Position numbers and translations under genes: made by a program. Below, piece after piece: positions 16,306 to 26,150 of a DNA stretch of 64,000 nt (positions are counted from its first letter, which is position 1; each line of letters starts with the position of its first letter). This stretch comes from Acidianus brierleyi. Its GTDB lineage: Archaea > Thermoproteota > Thermoprotei_A > Sulfolobales > Sulfolobaceae. The notes under the pieces were generated by a model. It worked only from the letters and a program-made list of their open reading frames with translations, ran no database searches and was not told the origin of the DNA. Where the stretch lies: assembly GCF_003201835.2 (NCBI RefSeq), contig NZ_CP029289.2, positions 2,736,501 to 2,800,500 on the forward strand, read 5' to 3'.

Positions 16306-16988
16306 AACTTTACACCTTTTCTATAAAACACAGTATAGAAATTCATCATCGAAAAGGAGTATATTGCGTCCTCAATTGGAATTGTGAACATTCTAACCCC
16401 TAGAATTGAATGAGGACCATAAACAACCACCGGCAATGACGTCAGGAAATAGTCAAAGACAAAAAAAGGAATATATGTTAATCCAAGGAATATCCAATAG
16501 TTCCTGGATCTGAACATTTCAGGATCGAGGAACTCAACAAGCAGAATTGAGGATGATAAATAAATCAATACTATGAAGGTATATGAGTACTCCGTCAAAA
16601 ATACATCTATTGCGAGAAGAAACAAAGCTATTAATATCATCAATTCTCTTGTAATCCAATTCACTTCCCTGTCACTTACCTTAGTTCTTACAAAATCGTA
16701 TATTAAGAGGGTAGCAAAAGGCGTAACAATGAAGAAAAATACCTCCTCTATGGGAAGATCAACAATTCGAATACCTAAGATCCACTTAGGATTGAAACTC
16801 CAAGAGTCCTTAAGAGTAGCTAAGAAGTCCCATATTACGTAAAGAGGGGCAACTATCCCTATAGAGAATGCTAATGACTTATAATATCTTCTGACCTTGA
16901 AAAGGATTGATATTAGCAAGGTAGGGAAAAATATCATTGAATCAATTTCGACATAGGCTAAATGCGGTAGAAAGATATTAAATTCCAA
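16290..16988 (-). CDS. crtY: lycopene beta-cyclase, fused CrtYc-CrtYd type
   Basis: 232 residues, about seven membrane helices. The lycopene-cyclase domain repeats appear twice: WILGIRIVDLPIEEVFFFIVTPF and HSILGVRMFTIPIEDAIYSF (the PxEE / P(I/L)ED motif). Bacterial and fungal relatives are either two small proteins or part of a fusion; archaea have this single two-domain form. It converts lycopene to beta-carotene in the membrane. It overlaps crtB upstream by 31 nt and the glycosyltransferase downstream. Confidence 0.88.
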   Translation of the reverse strand: MEFNIFLPHLAYVEIDSMIFFPTLLISILFKVRRYYKSLAFSIGIVAPLYVIWDFLATLKDSWSFNPKWILGIRIVDLPIEEVFFFIVTPFATLLIYDFVRTKVSDREVNWITRELMILIALFLLAIDVFLTEYSYTFIVLIYLSSSILLVEFLDPEMFRSRNYWIFLGLTYIPFFVFDYFLTSLPVVVYGPHSILGVRMFTIPIEDAIYSFSMMNFYTVFYRKGVKFWNSA

Positions 16989-17818
16989 ATAGGTACACCC
17001 AAGAAATTATATAAACCTCGAGCTAGCACACTTCTCCTTTTAGGTTTTACCTTCATTCTATTGACCACACAAGGATCGGCCATTATCCTCCTTGCGGTCC
17101 ACTTATACATATCGCCAGCAGTTTTTACTGCAATCAAATATCTACTAGGTATCATATGATATCCCCTTTCGGCTTCCTTTTGAAAGAAGAAATACCTTTT
17201 GAGGTTAAATCTCATGAATTCCTTGAAAGCTTCGTTGCACTCTAGCAGACTTGAAACCTTGAATTCCTTCATTTCGTTAACAGGCAAATATTGTCTTCCC
17301 ATTTCCATGTCTTCTCTTACATCTCTAATGAAGTTTAGATATTGCATTGCTCTACCTAACATTCTAGCGTAGTATGTAGCTTCATCCCTTAAGTTAAGTA
17401 TTTTCATCATCATAAGACCCACTACCTCTGCAGATCCCCACATGTAGCCTAAGGTCTCGTCTATTGTATAGTATACTTTCTTCTTTAAGTCACTCTCCAT
17501 AGAGTTTAAGAATGCCTCAACCCATTCCTCTTTAAATCCTCTTCTCCTCATCATCTCAACGAAATTTGATAATACTACGTCTCCGCTAGAACCGTTATCA
17601 AGTTCCTTATAATATAATTCTCTGAGTGAGTAAAATTCTTTAACCTTTTGCGGAACGGAGTCAACTAGATCATCAAAAACTCGAACGAAAGCATAAAGTT
17701 TTGTCACATCTCTCCTAATCTCTCGAGGGAAAAGAAACGTGCTGTTATAGTAAGTTATGCTGCCCTTCTTGAAAATGCTGTTAAGCTGATCCTTCATAAC
17801 TAAGAGTTTATTAAACAT
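16958..17818 (-). CDS. crtB: phytoene synthase
   Basis: 286 residues, trans-isoprenyl-diphosphate-synthase fold. Aspartate-rich motif 1 is RVFDDLVDS and motif 2 is NFIRDVREDMEMGRQYLP, both intact. It condenses two geranylgeranyl diphosphates to phytoene. First gene of the minus-strand crtB-crtY-GT operon, divergent from crtZ-crtI. A TATA-like AT-rich segment lies about 30 nt upstream of the ATG. Confidence 0.92.
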   Translation of the reverse strand: MFNKLLVMKDQLNSIFKKGSITYYNSTFLFPREIRRDVTKLYAFVRVFDDLVDSVPQKVKEFYSLRELYYKELDNGSSGDVVLSNFVEMMRRRGFKEEWVEAFLNSMESDLKKKVYYTIDETLGYMWGSAEVVGLMMMKILNLRDEATYYARMLGRAMQYLNFIRDVREDMEMGRQYLPVNEMKEFKVSSLLECNEAFKEFMRFNLKRYFFFQKEAERGYHMIPSRYLIAVKTAGDMYKWTARRIMADPCVVNRMKVKPKRRSVLARGLYNFLGVPIWNLISFYRI

Positions 17819-17890
17819 CTAGCAAAAATAATTGTGTAAAAAATTTCTTAATACTTGCTTTAAAGGGAAATTAAAATTCAATTAACATAA

Positions 17891-17899
17891 CCTTTTATA
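17891..17899 (+). promoter_or_regulatory. TATA box of crtZ-crtI
   Basis: CTTTTATAT lies about 26 nt before the crtZ ATG at 17921, which suggests a leaderless transcript. The 102-nt region is shared with the divergent crtB promoter. Confidence 0.5.
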
Positions 17900-17920
17900 T
17901 CGTCTTTCACCTTTTATCCT

Positions 17921-18388
17921 ATGTTAGAAACGTTAGAGCTCACTGCAATCGGAATCCTCTACTTCTTCGGAATGGAATTCTTAGCCAGATTTCTTCATAA
18001 GTATGTAATGCACGGAGCTCTTTGGTTCCTACACGAGGATCATCATAGAAAGAAACAAGCTGAACTTGAAAAGAACGATGCATTTGGAATAATTTTCGCG
18101 GGCATTGCAATACTCTTGATTGTTGAGTGGTTAAGAACTGGAAATCCGCTTCCTTTTGCAGTGGCTGTAGGAATGACAGCTTACGGTGCTGCTTACGTTT
18201 TTGTGCACGATATGATAATACACGACAGGCATTTACATTTACGTTCTTGGGGTTTAAGACACCAACCCTTTAGGGAGTTAATACTTGTTCATGACGTACA
18301 TCATCGTGATGGGAGAGGAAATTGGGGTTTCCTTCTAGTAATAAGAGGAATAGATAAGATACCGGAGGAAGCGAGGCAAAAGGCATGA
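17921..18388 (+). CDS. crtZ: beta-carotene hydroxylase
   Basis: 155 residues, four hydrophobic helices, fatty-acid-hydroxylase-like diiron membrane enzyme. The histidine boxes are HKYVMH, HEDHH, HDMIIHDRHLH and HDVHHRD. It hydroxylates the beta-ionone rings to give zeaxanthin. The stop overlaps the crtI ATG (4 nt), so the two genes are translationally coupled. Confidence 0.92.
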   Translation: MLETLELTAIGILYFFGMEFLARFLHKYVMHGALWFLHEDHHRKKQAELEKNDAFGIIFAGIAILLIVEWLRTGNPLPFAVAVGMTAYGAAYVFVHDMIIHDRHLHLRSWGLRHQPFRELILVHDVHHRDGRGNWGFLLVIRGIDKIPEEARQKA

Positions 18389-19794
18389 AAGTAGTAATAG
18401 TAGGAGCTGGAATAGGGGGACTTTCAACTGCCCTTTATTTAAGAAAGAAGGGAGAGGAAGTAACTATAATAGAAAAGTTGGATCAGCCAGGTGGAAGGGC
18501 TCGAAGCTTCTCACATGAGGAATTCTCATTTGACATGGGACCATCATGGTACTTAATGGCTGAAGTCTTCGAAAAATTCTTCCATGAGGTAGGAGAGGAA
18601 CCCCCTCAAATAATGAAAGTTAACCCTTTATTTTCCTTATATACGGGAAAGTTAAACGTTCTAGAAAGAAGCGAGGAATTTAATCATGACCTTTCTCAGT
18701 TTAAGGACTTTGAAAGCTACTTGGAAGACACTCAATTCATGTATTCTCTGGCTATGGAGAAATTCCTATTTAAAGAGATGAAATTTTCGGATTTCCTCGA
18801 TCCAGCAATAATAAGCAACTTAAAAAGGTTTCCAATATTTACCAGCTTGGATTCATTTAACAGGAGATATTTCTCCGACGATTTTCTATTGAAGGCTTTA
18901 GGTTTCTCCTCAGTTTTTCTTGGAGGTTCTCCTTTCAACACCCCAGCAGTTTATGCAATAGTAAATTATGCAATATACGGAAAGGGAGTTTACTACCCCA
19001 AAGGAGGATTTGCAGGATACGTAACTAAACTATTTGAAGCTTGTAAGAAGTCCGGAGTTCAATTCAAGTTCAATCATGAGGTAGATAAGATAGACGTAGA
19101 TAACGATAAGGTCATTTCTGTTAGATCAGGTGAAGACGTGGAAAGAGGAGACGTGTTCATATTTAACATGGATTATCATTACGCTGATACTCTGCTCCCT
19201 ATGGAATACACAATGAGGGGAGAATCCTACTGGGAGAGAAGAAAACTTTCTCCATCTGCAGTCTTAGCTTATGTTGGAGTTGAAGGAGAAGTTAATGCTC
19301 CACATCACGGAATCTTCATCAACGGAAATTGGAAATTACACTTTGATTCAATTTCTAAGGGAAATGAACCTGACCCTGAAAATATGTCTTACTACGTAAG
19401 TTATAGGAAAGCTACTGACAGCTCTTTGAAGGGAAAGGACTTGGTATTTCTTATACCAGTTTCTCCTGGACTTTTACTTCCAAATTATCAAGATTATGTC
19501 AGAAAAGTAATTGATGATTTCAAAGCAAAAACTAGAAGTAGCTTCCATATAAAATACGAAAAGGTATATAGAGCCGTGAACTTCGAAGAGGATTATAACG
19601 CATATAAGGGGTCTGCCTTCGGATTATCTCATACTTTAGATCAGACAGGTCCATTTAGACTTCCTATGAAAAACAGAAAACTATCTAATTTATTCTATGT
19701 TGGTCAATACACCCAGCCTGGAATAGGAGTTCCTATGGTAACTATATCTGCCATGATCGTAGGAGATAAAATATTAAACTGGTCTAAAAAATAG
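18385..19794 (+). CDS. crtI: phytoene desaturase
   Basis: 469 residues. The FAD-binding N-terminus is VVIVGAGIGGLSTALYL with the acidic end at IIEK, followed by PGGRARSF. The C-terminal CrtI signature is NLFYVGQYTQPGIGVPMVTISA. It introduces the double bonds that turn phytoene into lycopene. Last gene of the plus-strand pair. A short relic of a paralogue's C-terminus is at 49890-50047. Confidence 0.92.
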   Translation: MKVVIVGAGIGGLSTALYLRKKGEEVTIIEKLDQPGGRARSFSHEEFSFDMGPSWYLMAEVFEKFFHEVGEEPPQIMKVNPLFSLYTGKLNVLERSEEFNHDLSQFKDFESYLEDTQFMYSLAMEKFLFKEMKFSDFLDPAIISNLKRFPIFTSLDSFNRRYFSDDFLLKALGFSSVFLGGSPFNTPAVYAIVNYAIYGKGVYYPKGGFAGYVTKLFEACKKSGVQFKFNHEVDKIDVDNDKVISVRSGEDVERGDVFIFNMDYHYADTLLPMEYTMRGESYWERRKLSPSAVLAYVGVEGEVNAPHHGIFINGNWKLHFDSISKGNEPDPENMSYYVSYRKATDSSLKGKDLVFLIPVSPGLLLPNYQDYVRKVIDDFKAKTRSSFHIKYEKVYRAVNFEEDYNAYKGSAFGLSHTLDQTGPFRLPMKNRKLSNLFYVGQYTQPGIGVPMVTISAMIVGDKILNWSKK

Positions 19795-19813
19795 AAAATA
19801 TAATCTTTTAATT

Positions 19814-20340
19814 TACTATATTTTTCATTACCGCCAATTTTAATAGGTTTATGGTCCATAGTTACTATTTTAGGAAACTTACTAGGAACACTAGCGCTTT
19901 CAGAAAGTTTATAGCCTTAGTCTTAAGGATTTTCATTTAAATCCTAATCTAAGAACTTTTCGAAAATACTAACGCATAGGTTATAAACGTAAGATTAATA
20001 AGGTTTTTCCCCTTATTCTTATTCCCGATATTTCAATTGTAATTTTTCTCTTTATGACAAACATTCAACTTCTACCTCTGGCCTATCTCGTTGTATTTTT
20101 AGGTTCAATACTAAGCGGTTTTATAGGATATTATTATTCATATGTAAAATACAGTTTAATTCCAAAAGAGACATTCGCAACAATTACCTCTATAATATCA
20201 TCAATTTCTTCTCTTACAAACTCAATATTTATGATAGCTAGCGCCTTAATAATATTCATTATATCATATTAACTGCGCAGTATTGCTAGCGTTAGCCTTA
20301 TTCGTTATTTTTAGATATTCAGTTCATTCCGTTTTTCTCA
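19814..20340 (+). pseudogene. decayed MFS-like transporter fragments
   Basis: Near 19833 one frame reads LPPILIGLWSIVTILGNLLGTLAL, a membrane helix. After a dispersed repeat (19890-19980) an ORF at 20054-20272 encodes 72 residues with two helices and the loop YSLIPKETFATITSIIS, which resembles the IPKExR loop of MFS carriers. The pieces are in different frames. No motif is strong enough to name the substrate. Confidence 0.4.
19890..19980 (+). repeat. dispersed repeat family C, copy 1
   Basis: About 75% identical by eye to 41290-41380: both read AAGTTT-TAGCCTT...TAAGGATTTTC...AATC...TAAGAACTTT-GAAAATACTAACG. It contains inverted TAAGGATTT/AAATCCTAA-like arms (19926-19948). Confidence 0.5.
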
Positions 20341-20470
20341 AAACTTAACTTGTTAAGAGACAAATTCGAATCTAAAGATAAAAGCTAAAGGAAAACATAG
20401 GGCAAACTTAAAGCAGCTACTTAATATCTTTCAAAATATTCTCAGATTTTATAAAATTGAATTCTAAAAA

Positions 20471-22933
20471 CTAATAGTTATCGTAAATATAGTCGTAGAG
20501 ATCTAACACTGACTTATCTAACTCTCCCCTCTTAACCTTATCTTCAATAATTTCCTTAAACGAGAATATACTGTCCATAACCTTTAATCTCCTTTCAGGA
20601 TCAAGTGGGGATAGCACGAAAAGTATTTTTCCGCTATTCATTATGTACTTAGGATATAAGAACTGCTTCATTAATATTTCCATAATAACAGGAGCCATAC
20701 TTCTATCAAATCTGGGAGCTAAGTTGATCAGTTCCTCTTCTATTTCTGATGGAGTAGCGTCAAGTAATTTACCTATTTTTTGTGCAGCCTCTTTAGCCGA
20801 TATTTCCCTGAAAGGACCTGAACTATATGCCTTTGAAATTATGTTATATATCTCTTCAAGCTTATCGTTTTTACCAAAAGACTCCAGTATTCTCTTTGCT
20901 ACTCTCATATCTTGTTCCTTATAGAATTCATATGTCCATTCAAAGTGCAATTTCCATAGGTCCTCGAATATGTCCCTAACCTTAGTGCCTCTAGTCATTT
21001 TCAAGACGTCGTTAGCCGGTATTACTCCGTCCCTAGTTAATTTTGGACCCTTAATATATCCGTCCTTAGTTACGGTTGCATCTCTATTCATTAGACTCCA
21101 AAGCCAAGCAGTAAATATCCTGTATGTAGCTAAATCGTTCATAAACCTTTGTTTAACCTCATAATCATCTATCGCTGCAGCTAAGTTACCGTTCAATAGC
21201 TGAAAACCGTAATTAGCTGCCATATAAAATGCATGCTGAACATGTTCAGGTGTAATATCTCCTTCTGGGACATCATACAATGCGTGCCATAATTCCTTTC
21301 CTCCCCATAGATCCTTATTATACAGTAATTTTTCTGGTGTATCAATCATGTCCTTACTTATAACCCAAGGAGTAATTTTTCCATGTTCATCTATCAAACC
21401 TAGTTTTTGAAATAATATTCTCTCTTCCGGTGTTAAACCACTATCAACTGTTGGTAATTTAGTACCTTCTATAGTGACATATTGAACTGGGGCATCTATT
21501 AATTTCTGTAATTCTTCAAGAGAAGCTCTTAACGGCTTATTTCCTGCCTCAACGTATGCTTCTTCCTTAGTTGCCACCCAACTCTGTCTAAACATGTCAT
21601 ACAGTTTTCCTTTAACTTTTCCTTGGATAATATCGTCCAATGTAACTTTACTAGCTTTATCAGTTATAAAGATCAGTCCTATTAATCTCTCCCTTAGTTT
21701 GTCTAATTTTATTCCTCTTAATGCTTTTACATTATACTTATGCCTTTCGAAGGGATCTGTTTGTGGGTAAAGCATCACTGCAGCCATACCACCTACAGGG
21801 GCAGCGTCGGCTTCACCGTCTTTCATTCCTGATAACAACATCATTAAAGCGTTGTATTTCTGGTATGCCATCATATTGGGAGACGTCATTGTAATGTTCT
21901 GTGGATCTGGAAGTACCTTGTCTTGTAACCACATTTCAATCAAACTGCCCAGATAATCCCATCTACCATTATTTGATTTGACTAACCTTTCTCTGAAAAT
22001 CCATAATATTACTGGTAAATATCTTCCAGCATTGACTTCTTCATAAAGTAGGGCTAATTTCAATGTTCCTATTTTTAACCCTAATTTGCCTTCTATTCTC
22101 CTTAATATTTTCTCAACTAAAAGGGCTTCTTCTGGTGTCTGTGTCTTGGGCAAATAAAAGTATACTCCCGAACCGGCACTCTTTAAACTATTGTAGTTAT
22201 TTAGTGTATAGATTACTGCAGACGATATTATTGCTGGTATTGGCTTTCCATCTAAAGTTATATCGAAATCAAGAATATGCAAACCGGGTAGCCTATGAAA
22301 AACTGTAGGCCATTTATCTCTGCTTTTGTTTATACTGTAAGTTTTGCCCTTTTCATAGTATGGATTTGGTGCCTTTCCTGAGAGAAATAGTTTTACATTT
22401 TTTCTACCCTCCCATACGTCAGCTACAGTTTTTCCAGATGCGTAAGGAACATACCATGCAGGCGAGGCATCTTCTTCATCTTCCATTGCTGATATTACAT
22501 CTGTATTTATTTGATGGTAAGCTCTACTTAAGGGATACCATGGACCCGTAATCTCCAATCCAGGATTCTTAAGTGGATGTGCGTCATTAGGTATTGGCAC
22601 ATTATCGTTTAGTCTCCACCTTAATTTAGATTCTACTTCTAGAGCATTATCTATCATACCTTGAACAATTTCCCTAAAAGTTCTCTTATTTCCGTCAGCA
22701 TCAATAAATATTTCGTCCCACGAAGGAAATGAACCCTTTAGCTCAACTGATTCTTTTGACTCTAACCATTTTCTTCTTTTACTTATAACACTCTTTATCT
22801 CTTCTGAGAATTCGAGTGAAAGCTCTTCGATGAGTTTTTCGACATTAATTGTTCTATCATTTATTATTTTTTCTCCGAAAAGATCTTTATACTTCTCATA
22901 TATTTCCTCTGGAATCCTTATTATAGATGACAA
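20471..22933 (-). CDS. aceB: malate synthase, long archaeal (Sulfolobus) type
   Basis: 820 residues, the length of the unusual malate synthase known from Sulfolobus acidocaldarius. Recognisable segments are ADGNKRTFREIVQGMIDNAL, KWPTVFHRLPGLHILDFDIT, LLSGMKDGEADAAPVGGMAA and the C-terminal MAPVIMEILMKQFLYPKYI. It condenses glyoxylate and acetyl-CoA to malate. In this window glyoxylate could come from the GlcDF-like oxidase and acetyl-CoA from Acs; isocitrate lyase is not present here. Monocistronic, with the start ATG at 22931-22933. Confidence 0.85.
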   Translation of the reverse strand: MSSIIRIPEEIYEKYKDLFGEKIINDRTINVEKLIEELSLEFSEEIKSVISKRRKWLESKESVELKGSFPSWDEIFIDADGNKRTFREIVQGMIDNALEVESKLRWRLNDNVPIPNDAHPLKNPGLEITGPWYPLSRAYHQINTDVISAMEDEEDASPAWYVPYASGKTVADVWEGRKNVKLFLSGKAPNPYYEKGKTYSINKSRDKWPTVFHRLPGLHILDFDITLDGKPIPAIISSAVIYTLNNYNSLKSAGSGVYFYLPKTQTPEEALLVEKILRRIEGKLGLKIGTLKLALLYEEVNAGRYLPVILWIFRERLVKSNNGRWDYLGSLIEMWLQDKVLPDPQNITMTSPNMMAYQKYNALMMLLSGMKDGEADAAPVGGMAAVMLYPQTDPFERHKYNVKALRGIKLDKLRERLIGLIFITDKASKVTLDDIIQGKVKGKLYDMFRQSWVATKEEAYVEAGNKPLRASLEELQKLIDAPVQYVTIEGTKLPTVDSGLTPEERILFQKLGLIDEHGKITPWVISKDMIDTPEKLLYNKDLWGGKELWHALYDVPEGDITPEHVQHAFYMAANYGFQLLNGNLAAAIDDYEVKQRFMNDLATYRIFTAWLWSLMNRDATVTKDGYIKGPKLTRDGVIPANDVLKMTRGTKVRDIFEDLWKLHFEWTYEFYKEQDMRVAKRILESFGKNDKLEEIYNIISKAYSSGPFREISAKEAAQKIGKLLDATPSEIEEELINLAPRFDRSMAPVIMEILMKQFLYPKYIMNSGKILFVLSPLDPERRLKVMDSIFSFKEIIEDKVKRGELDKSVLDLYDYIYDNY

Positions 22934-23163
22934 TTTAACATCAATATCATATCCATTTACATGTTTTTAAAGTTTGATAATATGGTTTTGATTATTAATA
23001 TAAATTATTAAATATTATGGCACAGGGAAATATTAGCTATTAGAAAGAAAAACTAGACAATAGGAAATTTTATGCTGATAATAACTTATACAAACAGTAT
23101 AAAGAAGTTGACCTTGGTCCGATTATCAAAAAATCTAAAAAATTTAAAAGTGTTCATACATTA

Positions 23164-24141
23164 ATGGATTGGGTAGATGAAGTAGGGAAAATCAGCGAAA
23201 CAAGAGAAGGTTCATCGTCAAACGTAATAACTAGAATTAACGTTTTTCCTTCTTCATATGAGGAAGTATCTGAAATTATTAAATTTGCAATAAAAAACAA
23301 CTTAAAAATATATCCTTTTGGTAAGAATAGTAACCATATAGGTCCTAATGTGAATGCGGATATTGGTCTTTCTACTGAAAAATTGAACAGGATTATTGAT
23401 ATTTCTGAGGAGGATCTTTATGTTACTGCTCAAGCTGGAGTTGATTTTCAGTATCTTTCTAACGTTCTAAAGTCTCATGGATTACAGATTCCATTTTTAT
23501 ATAGCGGGACAACAGGTGGATTCGCTTCCACTAACCTACCTTCCATTTTAACTTGGTACGGTTATCCTAAAGACTGGTTATTGGGAGCTAAAATAGCTAC
23601 AGGATTAGGAGAAATAATAAAAAGTGGAAGTAAAACTACAAAATTTTCAAGCGGATATAAAATATGGAAAGCTCTCTCTGGAGCTTTAGGATGGTTGGGG
23701 ATTTATCTAGAAATCAATATAAGACTTATACCTTATCAAAATTTTCATTTTGAAGAGATCAAAAATTACGAGGAATATTTTAAAAGGAGACCTTTAGGTA
23801 TTATAAGTGTAAAGGAAGGTAATAATATAAAAATATATGCAGTAATAAGAGGAGAAGGTAAGATATTCGAGATCCCAAAAAAATATGACGCCTCCATAGT
23901 TACAGTTAGAGGTAAGGAAATTGATGTATTAAAAGAAATTGAAGGAGATTATTGTGTTGCGTATTACGGTAATGGATTGATAAGGTGTAATGGAATAGAT
24001 GTAGAAGGCCTCAGAAGCCAATTTGTGGTAATAAAGGAGAGAAATTGTGCTAGTAATTGCTTTGGTTATAATTATGAAGCTATTTCAATGCTTAAAAATA
24101 GTTTAGACCCTAATGGTATATTTTTCAATATTTTTCAATAA
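23164..24141 (+). CDS. FAD-binding (PCMH-type) oxidase, GlcD/GlcE-like
   Basis: 325 residues. The PCMH FAD domain is clear: VFPSSYEEVSEIIKFAIKNN, IYPFGKNSNHIGPNVNADIGL, VTAQAGVDFQYLSNVL, GTTGGFASTNLPSILTWYG. The C-terminal substrate domain is short, as in GlcE, and the His of the long GlcD type (HAGDGN) is missing. It may be an auxiliary subunit of a glycolate-type oxidase. The gene is probably leaderless, with a TATA-like AAATTTAAAAG upstream. Confidence 0.7.
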   Translation: MDWVDEVGKISETREGSSSNVITRINVFPSSYEEVSEIIKFAIKNNLKIYPFGKNSNHIGPNVNADIGLSTEKLNRIIDISEEDLYVTAQAGVDFQYLSNVLKSHGLQIPFLYSGTTGGFASTNLPSILTWYGYPKDWLLGAKIATGLGEIIKSGSKTTKFSSGYKIWKALSGALGWLGIYLEINIRLIPYQNFHFEEIKNYEEYFKRRPLGIISVKEGNNIKIYAVIRGEGKIFEIPKKYDASIVTVRGKEIDVLKEIEGDYCVAYYGNGLIRCNGIDVEGLRSQFVVIKERNCASNCFGYNYEAISMLKNSLDPNGIFFNIFQ

Positions 24142-24174
24142 TTCTATAATAATTACTACATTTACATGCTATGA

Positions 24175-24846
24175 ATGTTAATTTTATATACAGTTTTAGA
24201 GAAAAAAGGAGTTATGGACGATAAAAGAGGTTTGGAGAAAAACGCTGTTGGATTTTGGTCACTGCTTGGTCAGTCCGTAGCATTAATAGCGCCATTAGGT
24301 GCAGTAGCAGCTACTTTAACTGGAAGTGCTGCATTCGCATTAGCTTCATTACCATTAGCTTATCTTGTGGCTATATTCGGAGTACTAACGTGGATTAACG
24401 TACCATATCAATTTTCAAAGAAAATAGCTAATGCAGGAGGATTCTATACTTTCGCTTTAAGAGGAATGGGACCTAGATATGGATTAGTAACTGGATTACT
24501 ATATTTATTCTCTTATTTCAATGTAATAACAAATGCTATAATATTTACTGGAGGGGTATTCATACCTTCCATCCTTTCAGAATTCTTAGGGATCTCGTTA
24601 CCCTCGTGGTTTTGGATAATATTCCTTATAATCTTCCTATCATCATTCACTATCCTAGCCTATCTAGGAATTAAGCCCTCTTTGAAATATTCCTTTATTA
24701 CTTCATTAATAGAAATATCGCTTTTAATATGGTTAGCTATTACAATTATAATAAAAGTAGGACCTCACAACACATTAGCTCCTTTTACTCCTATAGCTCC
24801 AGGTGGATGGATAGCAGTATTCGAAGGAATGATATTGGGGTTTGGG
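24175..24846 (+). pseudogene. amino-acid permease (APC family), 5' half, cut by an IS607 element
   Basis: Encodes about 222 residues with six helices. The APC start GLEKNAVGFWSLLGQSVALIAP suggests that the real initiator is the ATG at 24211 (MDDKRGLEK). The frame runs into the IS607 element after ILGFG and stops at 24853-24855. The 3' half resumes at 26760. Together they would make a normal carrier of about 470 residues with 12 helices. Confidence 0.85.
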
Positions 24847-24848
24847 CT

Positions 24849-26150
24849 TCATTGAATTTTCATGAATTTGTATCCAATCCTCAGCCCTTGGGCTTCACCA
24901 GAGTCACGGGGCATTGCCCCGTTCATACCCCTCCGCCCCTTTAGCGGGATAACCCCGACCCACCTACTCCCAGTGGGAGTAAAAAAGAGGTGGGGGAACC
25001 CGCACATCCTGAGGTATATGTTTAGAGATGCGTTCAGTTGCCTATCCAGAGTGAACCCGCACCTCTCACACCTAAAAGTCCTGCCGACCTTTCGGGAAAC
25101 CCATCCACATCTGGGGCAGGACTTAGATGTGAGGTACGGGCTCACCTCCTTAACAAAGGAACCGTAAAGTGAGGCTTTATATTTTAGAACGCGGTGAATA
25201 CTCCTCCATACAGTCCTCGAAATCTTCTTAGACAATCTATCGCTCGCATCTTGGAACATCTCTTTTTTATTCAACTTCTCGACAGCAAACATAGTGAGAG
25301 GATACATTCCCAACAGTTTGTTCACAAACTTGTGAACATAATCAAGCACGCGGTTCCTTTCACGGTGGGAGTACTTTCTCATCAGCAATTTCCCTTTTCT
25401 ACCGTGCTTAGAGGCGAAGGACTGTATTTTACTCCTCTTCAACTCCATACCGAACTTAAGGCTATACAACTCCTTAATTGAAAATGTGACAAACTTATCA
25501 CCATCATAAGCGTCCAGAGTGTATAAGTTACTGTCAATTGAAAGGAAATCGATAGGACTATTCCATGGTAGTTTATAACGGAATGGCAAATACACTTTAT
25601 CCTCCTTAATTATGGGCTCACCTAATTCTAGCCCTTCAACCCTCCTTGAAAACCAAGTGTGAGACCAAGAGAAGGTAATATATTCGTAAGGTATTACAGT
25701 AATCCTAACTTCTTCGCCCTTAACTTTCCTAAGAGTAGACTTAACCCTAACGTAAACCTTCCTTAATGTCGGTTTCCTTAATGACGCTTGTCCTTTTTCA
25801 GCCCTCCTCCTCCAACTATTCAAGATTGAGTAAGCGTCGCTTATTGCCTTATCAACATAATGGGAAGCCAACTTGTTAACTTTCTCAAGCTCATCCCTTA
25901 ACGTCTTGTAAACCTCCTTCTTCTTAGGCAGAGTTATTTTAATCTTCGTTAGGACTTTCTTACCTTTCTTTACTTCCTTCCTCTCTATCTTAACTCTTTC
26001 CCATAACCAGTCTAAAGCCTTCTGTAGTAGGACTCTGTAGTTCTCCAGTAGTATTTTCGTCTCCTCCTTCTTATCGTTCTTTAGGGAGTAAGTTAGGTAA
26101 ACGTATTCCTCCTCCGGTTGGAATGATTTAAGCCTTAAGCTCTTCGACAC
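24849..26150 (-). CDS. tnpB: TnpB of the IS607 element
   Basis: 433 residues, intact RuvC triad: Asp in LSIDSNLYTLDAY, Glu in FAVEKLNKKEMF, Asp in FTLDRQLNASLNI, with the zinc ribbon CPRCGW...CERCGF. The N-terminal recognition part is lysine-rich and helical. The last 50 residues (PTGSRWVGVIPLKGRRG...) are encoded by the region where the guide RNA scaffold of TnpB elements usually lies. Its start overlaps the end of tnpA by 23 nt. Distinct from the tnpB at 10404. Confidence 0.88.
   Translation of the reverse strand: MSKSLRLKSFQPEEEYVYLTYSLKNDKKEETKILLENYRVLLQKALDWLWERVKIERKEVKKGKKVLTKIKITLPKKKEVYKTLRDELEKVNKLASHYVDKAISDAYSILNSWRRRAEKGQASLRKPTLRKVYVRVKSTLRKVKGEEVRITVIPYEYITFSWSHTWFSRRVEGLELGEPIIKEDKVYLPFRYKLPWNSPIDFLSIDSNLYTLDAYDGDKFVTFSIKELYSLKFGMELKRSKIQSFASKHGRKGKLLMRKYSHRERNRVLDYVHKFVNKLLGMYPLTMFAVEKLNKKEMFQDASDRLSKKISRTVWRSIHRVLKYKASLYGSFVKEVSPYLTSKSCPRCGWVSRKVGRTFRCERCGFTLDRQLNASLNIYLRMCGFPHLFFTPTGSRWVGVIPLKGRRGMNGAMPRDSGEAQGLRIGYKFMKIQ

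Noticed and set aside
22063..22308. Plus-strand ORFs inside the malate synthase gene
   Set aside because: Antisense shadows; the minus-strand protein matches a known family over its full length.
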